40,379 nucleotides of DNA, taken from the NCBI GenBank assembly GCA_004356615.1, contig SMWT01000072.1, forward strand, positions 1 through 40,379. The letters are read 5' to 3'. Source of the stretch: Deltaproteobacteria bacterium. Lineage in GTDB: Bacteria; Bdellovibrionota; Bacteriovoracia; Bacteriovoracales; Bacteriovoracaceae. The position numbers were made by a program, and so were the translations under genes. Below are positions 1-8,617 of the stretch, in pieces (within the stretch, counting starts at the first letter, position 1; every line of letters begins with the position of its first letter). The notes under the pieces were generated by a model that saw only the letters and a program-made list of their open reading frames with translations, searched no databases and was not told the origin of the DNA.

Positions 1-913
1 GCACATTAACGTCTAAGTATGCGGGAGGAATATCAAGCATCAGGCAGTAGTTTCCTGATTCTCCCGGATTCCAGAATCCTTCCATGGCCTTTAAGACAGC
101 ACTGTGAATGGCCTTGTCCGAAAAAAGTCTTTTATTGGCAAATAAAAATTGATGGTTTTTAGATGATCCACGAGAGCCTATGGGACTTACCATGCCAAAA
201 ACTTTATGGCCTTCGTATTCACCCGTTATAAGAATCAATTCAACATTTTGTTTTTTATTTTTTTTAAAGATCTGGATTATTCGGTCTTCCACTTTTTTCA
301 AAGGGGCATAAATTGCTTTATCACCATTTCCATATTTAATGGAAAAGGCAACTTGTGGGTTTGATAAAATAAAAGAATTAAGGGTTTTCCATATAGCGTT
401 TTTCTCTGAAATCTTCGATTTTATAAATTTAAGTCGCACAGGTGTATTATAAAATAAATCCTGGATATTTATAGAGGTTCCCATCTCTGAACTTTTAAAA
501 CTTACATGAGATATTTCTTTTCCACCATGGATGACGATTTTTCCGCCTTGGCCTAAACTAGGGATAGAAGTGCAGCTGATTCGCGAAATAGAACTTATGG
601 AGGCCAAGGCCTCACCTCTAAAACCAAAACTGGTAAGTTTATAGAGTTCTTCAAATTTGTTTAATTTAGATGTGGCATGGCGGTCAAAGGCCTTAGGAAG
701 ATCTTCAAAGTTCATGCCATGGCCATTGTCTTCCACTGAGATGAGGTCGAGTCCATTATTTTCTATTTGAATATGTATTTTGGTTGCTCCGGCATCGATG
801 GAGTTTTCAATCAGCTCTTTTAAAATGGAGGCCGATTTTTCAATAACCTCTCCCGCCTTGATTTGGTCAATTAAATGATTAGGAAGGTGTTTAATTTCGG
901 GAGCTATTTCCAT
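1..913 (-). CDS. mutL: DNA mismatch repair protein MutL, N-terminal part (3' end beyond window)
   Basis: I translated this directly from the minus strand. It starts at the ATG whose complement is at 911-913 and stays open to the window edge for about 304 codons. The N-terminal GHKL ATPase domain is clear: KELIENSIDAGAT (catalytic Glu33, Mg-binding Asn37), DNGHGM near 62-67, HATSKL near 79-84 and GFRGEAL near 97-103. A transducer-like region follows. MutL couples MutS mismatch recognition to strand incision. The C-terminal dimerisation region, and so whether it carries the endonuclease motif, lies outside the window. It is 41 bases downstream of the diguanylate cyclase gene on the same strand, so co-transcription is likely. 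Confidence 0.96.
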   Translation of the reverse strand, partial: MEIAPEIKHLPNHLIDQIKAGEVIEKSASILKELIENSIDAGATKIHIQIENNGLDLISVEDNGHGMNFEDLPKAFDRHATSKLNKFEELYKLTSFGFRGEALASISSISRISCTSIPSLGQGGKIVIHGGKEISHVSFKSSEMGTSINIQDLFYNTPVRLKFIKSKISEKNAIWKTLNSFILSNPQVAFSIKYGNGDKAIYAPLKKVEDRIIQIFKKNKKQNVELILITGEYEGHKVFGMVSPIGSRGSSKNHQFLFANKRLFSDKAIHSAVLKAMEGFWNPGESGNYCLMLDIPPAYLDVNV

Positions 914-954
914 AGTCACCCAATATAAATTAAATGGAAGGGATTTAAAAGACT

Positions 955-1887
955 TTAGGCCGCGTCTAATTTGTCAGTAGGTTTAAAAAATTGAACCTGG
1001 TTTCGGCCACTGTCCTTGGCGGCATAAAGTGCTTTATCCGCCCTTTTAAAAAGGTCTTGTGGAGTGTTAACTCCTTGACGGTAATCACTTACGCCAATTG
1101 AGGCGGTAACCGGCAATTCTGTGCCGTCATAGATAAATTTAAAATCCTGAATTTGCACTCTAAGTCTTTCCGCAATAACAAAAGATTGTTTTAAATTAGT
1201 ACCTGGTAGTAAAATACAAAATTCTTCTCCACCATACCGAGCAAATACATCATTTCCCCTAATGGCACTTTTTAAAACAATATTGGCCATGGCCTTTAAG
1301 ACGTAGTCTCCAGCATCATGGCCATAGTCATCATTTACTCTTTTGAAAAGATCTAGATCTAATACGATTAATGAAAGGGGATCTCCAGATATTTTTGATT
1401 TTCTAACTTCCTGGTCGAGCGCCCTATTAAAATAAGTTTTATTGTAGGCACCAGTCCATTTATCAATATTGGCCTCTTTTTGAAGCTTGTCGTAGGTGAG
1501 CCTTTCAGTGTCCCCCCTAGGCAAAAATTTAAAGGCAATTTTACCAATCTTTATAATATCGCCTTTTTTTAAATTAACCTTGGATTCAATTTTATTGTTG
1601 TTTAAATAGGTTCCATTTTTAGAACCCATATCCATTAAGATCACGCTATTTTCGCCAACAATTACTTTGCAGTGTTGGCGGGAAATACCATCAAATTCTA
1701 AAGAAATTTCATTATTTATACTTCGGCCAAGATTATACTCTCGGTTATCCTCTAAATCGTAGAGACTTCCGTTCAATTCGCCACCAATCACTAAAAGGGC
1801 AGCGGGAAGCATTTCAGCTTCTTTATCGGCCGAGGCCAAGGCCGCATGAATATCGGTAATAATGTGGGTTGAGCTATCATCTGCCAT
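955..1887 (-). CDS. FHA-GGDEF diguanylate cyclase, DgcB-like
   Basis: 310 residues. A short Ser/Thr-containing N-terminal tail (Thr7, Thr11) precedes an FHA domain at about 30-122 with GRS (54-56), SRQH (69-72) and NGT (91-93), the phosphothreonine-binding signature. A GGDEF domain spans about 145-305 with active-site GGEEF at 219-223 and an intact inhibitory I-site (Arg210, Asp213), so it should make c-di-GMP from two GTP and be product-inhibited. No membrane segment is seen; it is probably cytoplasmic. The layout of tail, FHA and GGDEF matches Bdellovibrio DgcB, whose FHA domain reads its own N-terminal tail and which is needed for prey invasion. That functional transfer is inference. It sits between the acyl-CoA dehydrogenase and mutL with gaps of 44 and 41 bases. 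Confidence 0.93.
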   Translation of the reverse strand: MADDSSTHIITDIHAALASADKEAEMLPAALLVIGGELNGSLYDLEDNREYNLGRSINNEISLEFDGISRQHCKVIVGENSVILMDMGSKNGTYLNNNKIESKVNLKKGDIIKIGKIAFKFLPRGDTERLTYDKLQKEANIDKWTGAYNKTYFNRALDQEVRKSKISGDPLSLIVLDLDLFKRVNDDYGHDAGDYVLKAMANIVLKSAIRGNDVFARYGGEEFCILLPGTNLKQSFVIAERLRVQIQDFKFIYDGTELPVTASIGVSDYRQGVNTPQDLFKRADKALYAAKDSGRNQVQFFKPTDKLDAA

Positions 1888-1931
1888 TTCAATTCTTTTC
1901 GGAGAATATAAAGATAATTTTAGCGAGCCTT

Positions 1932-3071
1932 TTACTCGGTTATTGAGAGCAAATTCTTAGCGATGATTAAAATCATAATTTCATTAGTTCCAGCACCAAT
2001 TTCCATTAACTTATTATCTCTCATCATTCGCTCAACCGGAAATTCCCTACTATATCCATAGCCCCCATGGACCTGGATAGCATCTAAAGCAATTTTGGTA
2101 GCGAGCTTTGGAATGGCCAATTTTACTTTTGCCGCTTGCACCGGCCCATGATTTCCCTGATCAAACTCATAGGCCACTTGGTAGATAAAACTTCTCATCA
2201 TACCTACTTCTGCTGCCATTTCAGCAATCATTCTCTGGATCATTTGAAAGCTTCCAATAGTTTTGCCAAATTGCTTTCTCTCACCCGCATATTTCACACA
2301 TTGGTCTAAACAGGCCTGAGCAATTCCCACAGAGATACCACTAATAGTAATCCTTTCAATATCTAGGTTTTTCAACATGTGGTAAGTAGATTGATTTTCT
2401 TCACCTACACGGTTTTGGGGAGGAATTTTGGCATTATCAAAAATCAGTTCACCCGTGGGGGAGGCCCGCATTCCCATTTTGTGAATAGGTTTTCCAAAAG
2501 AGAAATGTCCTTTATCTTTTTCCAAAATGAAGGTGGAGATATCTTTTTTATTTTTCCCAGTACGGGCATAGACATAGGCGATATCGGCATATTGAGCATT
2601 AGTGATCCACATTTTGGTACCATTTAAAAGGTAGTGATCTCCTTTATTTTCTGCCTTAGTCTGCATGCCTAAGGCATCAGAACCATACTCTGGTTCACTC
2701 ATTCCCATGCAACCTATATGTTCACCGGATATTAGTTTAGGTAAATACTTTTCTTTTTGTTCTGGACTGGCATTGTTTTCAATATTATTTATCGTCAGTA
2801 TTGCGTGGGCGAGATAACTAAGAGTTGAAGAGGCACAGGCCTTACCAAATTCTTCCATTACCAGGGTAGCGGCAGTACAACCCATTCCAGCGCCACCAAA
2901 ATCGGGAGAGGCAGTTATTCCTAAAACACCAATTTCACCCATTTTACGAAAGGCATCCATATTAAAAGTTTCGTCGGTGTCATGTTTTTCAGCAAAGGGA
3001 GCTAGTTCATTGCGAGCAAAATCTCGGCATACTCTCTGGAGCTCTTTTTCTTCATCAGTAAAAAACCACAT
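1932..3071 (-). CDS. Isovaleryl-CoA-type acyl-CoA dehydrogenase
   Basis: 379 residues from the ATG at 3071, which has an AAGAGGAAA ribosome binding site. A longer in-frame start at 3155 would place the likely promoter inside the gene, so I reject it. FAD-dependent acyl-CoA dehydrogenase fold: the GMSEPEYGSDALG and MWITNAQ motifs (about 123-160) are the flavin/substrate signatures. The base is assigned to Glu239 in LDIER, the position used by isovaleryl-CoA dehydrogenase. The C-terminal site used by short/medium-chain enzymes reads EIGAGTNEI, with no Glu at the catalytic position, again isovaleryl-like. It would act in leucine catabolism with an electron-transfer flavoprotein. No other leucine-degradation gene is in the window, so the exact substrate is inferred. 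Confidence 0.9.
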   Translation of the reverse strand: MWFFTDEEKELQRVCRDFARNELAPFAEKHDTDETFNMDAFRKMGEIGVLGITASPDFGGAGMGCTAATLVMEEFGKACASSTLSYLAHAILTINNIENNASPEQKEKYLPKLISGEHIGCMGMSEPEYGSDALGMQTKAENKGDHYLLNGTKMWITNAQYADIAYVYARTGKNKKDISTFILEKDKGHFSFGKPIHKMGMRASPTGELIFDNAKIPPQNRVGEENQSTYHMLKNLDIERITISGISVGIAQACLDQCVKYAGERKQFGKTIGSFQMIQRMIAEMAAEVGMMRSFIYQVAYEFDQGNHGPVQAAKVKLAIPKLATKIALDAIQVHGGYGYSREFPVERMMRDNKLMEIGAGTNEIMILIIAKNLLSITE

Positions 3072-3104
3072 AATAAATTTCCTCTTAAAGACTCGGCGTG
3101 TAAT

Positions 3105-3133
3105 TTTATACCCAAAATTGTTTAGAGAGGCAA
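3105..3133 (-). promoter_or_regulatory. Sigma70-type promoter for the acyl-CoA dehydrogenase gene
   Basis: Read on the minus strand: -35 TTGCCT (3128-3133), 17-base spacer, -10 TATAAA (3105-3110). It would start transcription about 28 bases before the ATG at 3071, which supports that start over the longer frame. Its -35 is only 4 bases from the -35 of the divergent plus-strand promoter. Confidence 0.55.
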
Positions 3134-3137
3134 ATTC

Positions 3138-3166
3138 TTTACTCACTTTTCGCATATGGCTATAAT
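3138..3166 (+). promoter_or_regulatory. Sigma70-type promoter for the 3199 gene
   Basis: -35 TTTACT (3138-3143), 17-base spacer, perfect -10 TATAAT (3161-3166). Transcription would begin near 3173, about 26 bases before the ATG at 3199. A perfect 12-base palindrome, CTTTAGCTAAAG (3181-3192), lies in this short leader and touches the AAAGGG ribosome binding site, so it could be an operator. Confidence 0.5.
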
Positions 3167-3198
3167 GAAAGAAGGATGATCTTTAGCTAAAGGGCCTT

Positions 3199-4887
3199 AT
3201 GGATGACGCCAAGAGTATTGCTGACGAAGAATGGTTTTTTTATTTCAGAATCTCTTCCTCCTTATGGAAGGAAAAAATTGAAAAATTTAAGGGCCAACAA
3301 ATAATTGTTCCCATCCATTGGGCCTTTCACCAGGTCGATGAATACACTTTTGAGTTTGGGGAAAATAGGAAAGAGGCCAATTTAGCACAAATTGTTTCCT
3401 TGGCCGAAGAAGTAAACAAGAAAGTTATTTTTTATCTTCCTCTTACCCCGGCCCCCTTTCTACCAGATGGGGGTATTCCAGATTTTTTAAAAAATACTCT
3501 CTCTTTAAATAAGGAAGGGCTACTTCATACTTGTTTAGACCATGAAGGAAAAGTTAATAAACTATACTCCTTTTTTGATAAGCATATTTACCGGGGATTT
3601 AGTTACTTTGTTAAAAAACTTGGTGAGTATGTAAAAAATGAAAAAATAAATTCAGACTTCTGGGGCGTAATCTCTGGCCATTTAAATGAGGGACGTTTTT
3701 CTAGTTTTTTAGAGGACTATTCTCCCTCATTTCATAGATCTTTTGGCCAGTATATTGAGGCCTTAAGAGACCATGATAAAGAATATTCTTTGGAATCTGT
3801 AAACGAAGAATTAGTTCTTATTAACCGGTTTAATTACTTTATTGGGGATCTATATAAAAAAGTGGCCAGGGAGGGATTGGGCCCTAACTATGAAGGCCAT
3901 CTAGAACTTGTCCTATTAGGGGCCAATACTACAGACTTTATCAAAAGATGTTCAAACTCAGATCTGGAAAATAATTATATCGATGAACTTAAAGAGAGTG
4001 TTTATCAAGGTCTTGTTCCCTGTTCGATCCTTTTAGGGGAAAATTCTAGATCTGAGGTCTTTGGGCGTCAGTTAAATGATCTTTTGCTCGAAAATTATTT
4101 GCCTCAGAAAATAAATCCTCCTCTTAATGAAGAAGACAGTTGTAGCTTTTCTTTGCTCTCATTTTTTAACCTCTACAAATCTCCGATAACGGAAGAAAAT
4201 ATTTGGGTAAATAACGGTTTGGTGGGTTTTTTAAATCAAAAATATAAATGGGCCTATAACTATTATTTTAATGAATACAATTATCCTGACTTCGCTGATG
4301 ATACTAAAGTGAACTTCCTTCCTGGTGAGATAATAAATGGAAAAATTTTTGGGGGCATTTTAAGAAGTTTTATGGAGGGAGGTAAGTTTATTATCGAAAA
4401 AAACAAGCTGGATGAGGAACTCGCTAAAAAATTCGAGCTTTTTGTCCTGGAAAATTCCATAAAAGTTGAAAAGTTGAAATTTTTCTCGGAAATCCAAAAT
4501 ATTACTCTTGGTGAGGGACGGATTTTACTTTTTGAAGGATCCATTTTTAAAGAATTGGCCGAAAATCAAAAGAGTGTTTTTTGGGAAAAAATAATCAACA
4601 CCTTCCATTTAAAGCATGTGGAATTTGAACTGCCAGAAGAAGTGGACTTTTTTTGGACTACTAGGATGATCTCTCCCAGTGAAATAGATTTTCAGGAAGT
4701 GAGGAGATTGCATCTTTATAATACTGGCAAGGGTAAACAGCATTTTAAAGTTAAATTAAGGAATAAGACTTCGTTAGTTAAAGTAGCTAGTAAGTACAAC
4801 GCAAAAGTGAAGACAAAAGCACAAAGTATTGAAGCAGAATTAGACCCAAGCGGAAGCATTGATATGGATTTTGGTATCTGGCCCTAG
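3199..4887 (+). CDS. Unrecognised 562-residue protein, possible glycoside-hydrolase-like barrel
   Basis: I do not recognise a named family. No signal peptide or membrane segment is visible, so it is probably cytoplasmic. Residues about 35-190 read like the first half of a TIM barrel of the GH35/GH42 type: a beta-strand IIVPIHWAFHQVD, then VIFYLPLTPAPFLPDGGIPDFL (a longer motif at about 95-117), which recalls the conserved 'GG.P.WL' loop of beta-galactosidases. WGVISGHLNEGRF (about 155-168) holds a Glu after Asn where such enzymes place an acid/base. The segment near 380-400 resembles the non-catalytic domain that follows the barrel in GH42 proteins. The similarity is by eye only and may be structural rather than enzymatic. 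It is followed 8 bases later by the 4896 gene. Confidence 0.7.
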   Translation: MDDAKSIADEEWFFYFRISSSLWKEKIEKFKGQQIIVPIHWAFHQVDEYTFEFGENRKEANLAQIVSLAEEVNKKVIFYLPLTPAPFLPDGGIPDFLKNTLSLNKEGLLHTCLDHEGKVNKLYSFFDKHIYRGFSYFVKKLGEYVKNEKINSDFWGVISGHLNEGRFSSFLEDYSPSFHRSFGQYIEALRDHDKEYSLESVNEELVLINRFNYFIGDLYKKVAREGLGPNYEGHLELVLLGANTTDFIKRCSNSDLENNYIDELKESVYQGLVPCSILLGENSRSEVFGRQLNDLLLENYLPQKINPPLNEEDSCSFSLLSFFNLYKSPITEENIWVNNGLVGFLNQKYKWAYNYYFNEYNYPDFADDTKVNFLPGEIINGKIFGGILRSFMEGGKFIIEKNKLDEELAKKFELFVLENSIKVEKLKFFSEIQNITLGEGRILLFEGSIFKELAENQKSVFWEKIINTFHLKHVEFELPEEVDFFWTTRMISPSEIDFQEVRRLHLYNTGKGKQHFKVKLRNKTSLVKVASKYNAKVKTKAQSIEAELDPSGSIDMDFGIWP

Positions 4888-4895
4888 GAGAATTT

Positions 4896-5246
4896 ATGTT
4901 AAAAGGTAATTATTTATTTACGGTATTTTCCCGCCAACATTCTTCCTATCAATTGCTATATCTTTTTACAGAAAATGGTCCTATGACCAAAAGGGCCTGG
5001 GATGAGCTCAAAATAGAAATGGTTGATTTGAAATTTAAAAATTTGGACCGATTGAACGAATTCGTCCATAAAATGGCAGAAAAGCTCAAAGTGTCGAAGG
5101 CCTTTGTTTTCTCCCCCAGGGAATTCAACCAGGTAGTTGAAAATATGGAGAAAGGGGAGGTGTTTTTTGATATTTTGATCAAAAAAGGTCGCCCTCTTGA
5201 GGTCAAAAGGGCCTTAAAAAAGAGCAAATTTTGGGACAATTTCTGA
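4896..5246 (+). CDS. Small hypothetical protein (116 residues)
   Basis: It starts 8 bases after the previous stop with AGGAG upstream (TAGGAGAATTTATG), so it is translationally linked to the 3199 gene. The product is soluble and mixed alpha/beta, with no Cys, no signal peptide and no recognisable motif. The C-terminal half is rich in Lys and hydrophobic residues and ends in a basic helix (about 97-116). The function is unknown; the pairing with the preceding unrecognised protein suggests a shared role. Confidence 0.7.
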   Translation: MLKGNYLFTVFSRQHSSYQLLYLFTENGPMTKRAWDELKIEMVDLKFKNLDRLNEFVHKMAEKLKVSKAFVFSPREFNQVVENMEKGEVFFDILIKKGRPLEVKRALKKSKFWDNF

Positions 5247-5321
5247 GAAAATATTTCCAACCTAATTGAATTTAGGCCCTACCCATTGTAAATAGTTAAT
5301 TTTATTAATTTGAGACTAAAA

Positions 5322-6380
5322 ATGCGTCCATCTCTTTTTTCATATTCACTAATAGATCTTAGGGACTATTTCGTCTCCCAAGGCCTTGCTAAATTTGCCG
5401 CCGACCAGGTCTATAATTGGATTTACCGTAAATATAATTTTGATTTTGAATCCTGGCCCAACGTCTCGGCCAAGGTGAAGGCCCATATTAAAAATGAGAT
5501 GGATATAACTTTGCCTAAAATTGTATGGAAAGGTTTGTCAGAAGATGGCACGAGAAAATTTTTAGTTCAAATGTCAGATAAACAAACAGTTGAATCAGTG
5601 GTTATACCGGCCAAAAATAACCGACTCACTCTTTGCCTATCAACTCAAGTAGGCTGTGCTATTGGCTGCACCTTTTGTCATACCGGAACCATGGGACTTA
5701 AGCGTCACTTAGGGGCAGGGGAAATAGTAGGTCAATTTATGGCCATAGGTAGCTGGTTATTACAGGAAGAGGGGCCAGAAACTCGCCTCACTAATATTGT
5801 CTACATGGGGCAGGGTGAGCCTCTTCATAATTTCGATAATGTTAAAAATGCTACCATAATTTTTATGGAAGACCATGGACTGTGTCTGGGGCAAAGAAAA
5901 ATAACCCTTTCAACCTCAGGTCTGGTTCCCCAAATAGAAAGATTGTCGGATTTTCCGCCGATAAACGTGGCGATCTCTCTTCATGCGTCGCGTGATGATA
6001 TGAGAACTGAGTTAATGCCGATTAATAAAGTCTATGATCTAAAAAGACTTTTTTCTGCCATCCAGAAGATTCCTCTTAAGGCCCATCGACATATCACTTA
6101 TGAATATCTTCTTATAAAAGACCTAAATGACGGTCAGGAAGATATTGAAGGTCTTTCGCGCCTTCTTCCTAGGAAAGTCTCCAAGGTAAATATAATCCCA
6201 TTCAATGAATACCCTGGATCTAAGTTTAAAAGGCCATCAGATGAACGAATCATCTGGTTTCAAAAATCACTTCTGGCAAAAGGTTTAATCACTACTATCC
6301 GGGCCACAAAAGGTCAGGATATACTCGCCGCCTGTGGACAGCTTAAAAGTGAGCTAGAAACACCAAATCTCTGGAATTAG
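5322..6380 (+). CDS. rlmN: 23S rRNA (adenine2503-C2)/tRNA methyltransferase RlmN
   Basis: Radical-SAM enzyme that methylates C2 of A2503 in 23S rRNA and of A37 in some tRNAs. From the ATG at 5322 it has 352 residues. The 4Fe-4S triad CAIGCTFC gives Cys112, Cys116 and Cys119. Cys105, seven residues upstream, and Cys338 in AACGQL match the two mechanistic cysteines of the family (E. coli Cys118 and Cys355). GEPLHNF and STSG motifs for SAM binding are present. A TTG at 5310 is in frame, but a GAG-rich stretch just before 5322 favours the ATG. It follows the 4896 gene after about 75 bases and precedes sppA. Confidence 0.96.
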   Translation: MRPSLFSYSLIDLRDYFVSQGLAKFAADQVYNWIYRKYNFDFESWPNVSAKVKAHIKNEMDITLPKIVWKGLSEDGTRKFLVQMSDKQTVESVVIPAKNNRLTLCLSTQVGCAIGCTFCHTGTMGLKRHLGAGEIVGQFMAIGSWLLQEEGPETRLTNIVYMGQGEPLHNFDNVKNATIIFMEDHGLCLGQRKITLSTSGLVPQIERLSDFPPINVAISLHASRDDMRTELMPINKVYDLKRLFSAIQKIPLKAHRHITYEYLLIKDLNDGQEDIEGLSRLLPRKVSKVNIIPFNEYPGSKFKRPSDERIIWFQKSLLAKGLITTIRATKGQDILAACGQLKSELETPNLWN

Positions 6381-6455
6381 GCCTAAGTTATTTTACGAAA
6401 TTTTCTCTTTATGGGAACATATCTAAATATGGATGTGTAACCGGGAGAACACTTG

Positions 6456-7376
6456 ATGTCGGCCAAAAACAATCGAGCTATTTTTGGAATCTTGATTTTA
6501 GTTTTATTCTTTTTTTTAATCCTGATGGGTTTTTCTGTTTATACCCTAAATGCTTTTAAAAATAGTGAGAACTCAAGTCTATCTTTTATCTCCAAAGGGG
6601 ATCAAATAGCCGTGGTAGAAGTGAACGGCGTCATTTTTGAATCTAAAAAAATAGTTGAAAAATTAAGAATGGCCGAAAAAAACAAAAAAATTAAGGCCAT
6701 TATAGTGCGAATTGATTCCCCTGGAGGGGCGGTTGGGCCTTCACAAGAGATTTATGAAGAGATCAGAAGAATTGATCAGGACGAGGAAAATGGAAAGCCA
6801 GTTTATGCCAGCTTTGGGTCTATTGCCGCATCAGGTGGTTATTATATAGGTGCTGCGACAAGAAAGATTTATTCTAACGCAGGAACGTTAACGGGCTCCA
6901 TTGGGGTTATAATGCAGTTCGTTGACTTTTCTAAACTTTTAAAATGGGCAAAAGTGGATTCCAACGTTATAAAGGCAGGGAAATATAAGGACATAGGTCA
7001 ACCTGGTCGTCCTATGACCAAAGAAGAAAAAACACTACTGGAAAAAATGCTTAAAGGGGTTCACAAGCAGTTTGTTCGAGATATTTTAGCTCTTAGAAAA
7101 GATAAAATTAAAGGGGATATTTGGGAATATGCTCAAGGACAAGTCTTTACTGGTGAAGAGGCCCAAAAAATAGGATTAGTTGATGAACTTGCTGGTCTTT
7201 GGGAGGCCGGACGAAGAATTCACAAGGAGCTAGAGCTTTCAGGAGAACTTAATTTAAAATTTATCAAAAGAAGAAAGAAGTTTTCCATTTTTGATATTTT
7301 AGAAACCCTTGATGAGAGCATATCCCATATAAAGGTTGGGCAATTTATTAAAAGCATTCCGATGTATCTATATTAA
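6456..7376 (+). CDS. sppA: Signal peptide peptidase SppA (short type)
   Basis: 306 residues from the ATG at 6456 (a TTG at 6453 is also in frame; GGGAGA lies upstream). One N-terminal membrane anchor (about 9-32) holds the enzyme in the inner membrane facing the periplasm. A single S49 protease domain follows, so this is the short type that forms a ring of eight, not the duplicated E. coli type. The oxyanion/active-site region DSPGGAV is near 88-94. The nucleophile is the Ser of AASGGYY (Ser126) and the general base is a Lys of the AGKYKD segment (about 174-179). It degrades leftover signal peptides and membrane fragments. lapB begins 8 bases later, heading a long envelope operon. Confidence 0.94.
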   Translation: MSAKNNRAIFGILILVLFFFLILMGFSVYTLNAFKNSENSSLSFISKGDQIAVVEVNGVIFESKKIVEKLRMAEKNKKIKAIIVRIDSPGGAVGPSQEIYEEIRRIDQDEENGKPVYASFGSIAASGGYYIGAATRKIYSNAGTLTGSIGVIMQFVDFSKLLKWAKVDSNVIKAGKYKDIGQPGRPMTKEEKTLLEKMLKGVHKQFVRDILALRKDKIKGDIWEYAQGQVFTGEEAQKIGLVDELAGLWEAGRRIHKELELSGELNLKFIKRRKKFSIFDILETLDESISHIKVGQFIKSIPMYLY

Positions 7377-7384
7377 GAGGACGG

Positions 7385-8617
7385 ATGGATTACTATATCG
7401 TTTGGACTTGGGTCCGATCACATTTACTGGCCGTAGTAGCATTCTTTATTACTTTGGTTTTAATCTATCATTACTTTAGTGAACGAAGGAAGGGGATAAC
7501 CCTATCTAAAAAATACCGTAATTCCATTTTTGAGGCCCAGTCTAAGATTTATCTAAATGCCACTCAGTACCTTATTTCTGGAAACAAAGATCTGGCCATT
7601 CGTGAATTTTTAAATGCAGTAGATCTTAATAATGAAACCATTGATACCTATTTTGCTCTTGGAGGATTATTTCGGGCAAATGGGGAAATTGACAAGGCCA
7701 TCAGTATCCATCGTTCACTGATTTCTAGAAAAGATATAACGGAATCCATTCGTTTGAAATCTTTAAAAGAGTTAGCAGTGGATTTTGATAAGGGTGGCTT
7801 TTTAGATAAGGCCATTTCTACCTATCAAGACGTTTTAAAAATTAACTGTGATCAATATGAGGTTATTGGCGCCTTATGCAGAATCTTTGAAGATTTAGGT
7901 GAGTGGGACCAGGCCTATAGTTATCGTAAACTGCTTTCAAAAGTTGGCCCGGAAAATCAGGCCCAAACTATTTCCCACATCTTGGTGGAAAAAGCTAAAA
8001 ACTATTTTAAGGAAGGGAACCTTGCAGAATGTATAAATGAATTGTCAGAGGCCTTTAGATATTCACCTGCTGTTTCAGCGAAAATTCTTCAACTTAAAGT
8101 TTATCTGGCCGAAGGCGACCTAGACCAGGCCAATGGTTATTTTTTGGAAATCCTTAAAGAGCATCCCATGTATGCCTCTTTTGTCATTGAGTCCCTTTTT
8201 GAGATCAAGGATAGCTTAAGCTTTTCGGCCAAGTATAAGATGAATTTTGCAAAGCTAAGAGAGTTCTTTTTAAAACTAGATGATAAAGAGCTTCTCTCTT
8301 TTCCCTCAGTGATACTGGCCAAGCTAAGACTTCTAAAAGAATGTGAGAAAATTGAAAAAGCTTTTGTCATGTTAGATGATTGGATTAAGAAAAATCCTAA
8401 CACTTCAGAAGTTTTGAAGGTGGAATACATCAAACTCCTTATTACCCTAGGAAAAAGCGAAAAGGCCCTAGCGGAGACATCCTCGCTACTTGAAAACTTC
8501 CAAAAAACAATGACTAAGCATTATTGTAATCAATGTGGATATGATTCGGATGAAATTTTCTGGCGCTGTTCTCAGTGCCATGAATGGGAAACGATAAAAT
8601 TTAGATGGAAGGTCTGA
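7385..8617 (+). CDS. lapB: LapB-like tetratricopeptide protein with rubredoxin-type zinc ribbon
   Basis: 410 residues. An N-terminal membrane segment (about 12-29) is followed by TPR-like helix pairs (about 45-370) and a C-terminal metal-binding ribbon with two CxxC pairs, CNQCGY and CSQCHEW (about 380-402). This is the architecture of LapB/YciM, the inner-membrane adaptor that brings LpxC to FtsH and balances lipopolysaccharide against phospholipid synthesis. The C-terminus ending ETIKFRW matches the family closely. It lies directly after sppA and overlaps the next gene by TGATG. In E. coli lapB neighbours lapA, which is not seen here. Confidence 0.88.
   Translation: MDYYIVWTWVRSHLLAVVAFFITLVLIYHYFSERRKGITLSKKYRNSIFEAQSKIYLNATQYLISGNKDLAIREFLNAVDLNNETIDTYFALGGLFRANGEIDKAISIHRSLISRKDITESIRLKSLKELAVDFDKGGFLDKAISTYQDVLKINCDQYEVIGALCRIFEDLGEWDQAYSYRKLLSKVGPENQAQTISHILVEKAKNYFKEGNLAECINELSEAFRYSPAVSAKILQLKVYLAEGDLDQANGYFLEILKEHPMYASFVIESLFEIKDSLSFSAKYKMNFAKLREFFLKLDDKELLSFPSVILAKLRLLKECEKIEKAFVMLDDWIKKNPNTSEVLKVEYIKLLITLGKSEKALAETSSLLENFQKTMTKHYCNQCGYDSDEIFWRCSQCHEWETIKFRWKV

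Noticed and set aside
3072-3155. N-terminal extension of the acyl-CoA dehydrogenase
   Set aside because: A promoter (TTGCCT/TATAAA) lies inside it, and the family-like sequence and ribosome binding site begin at 3071.
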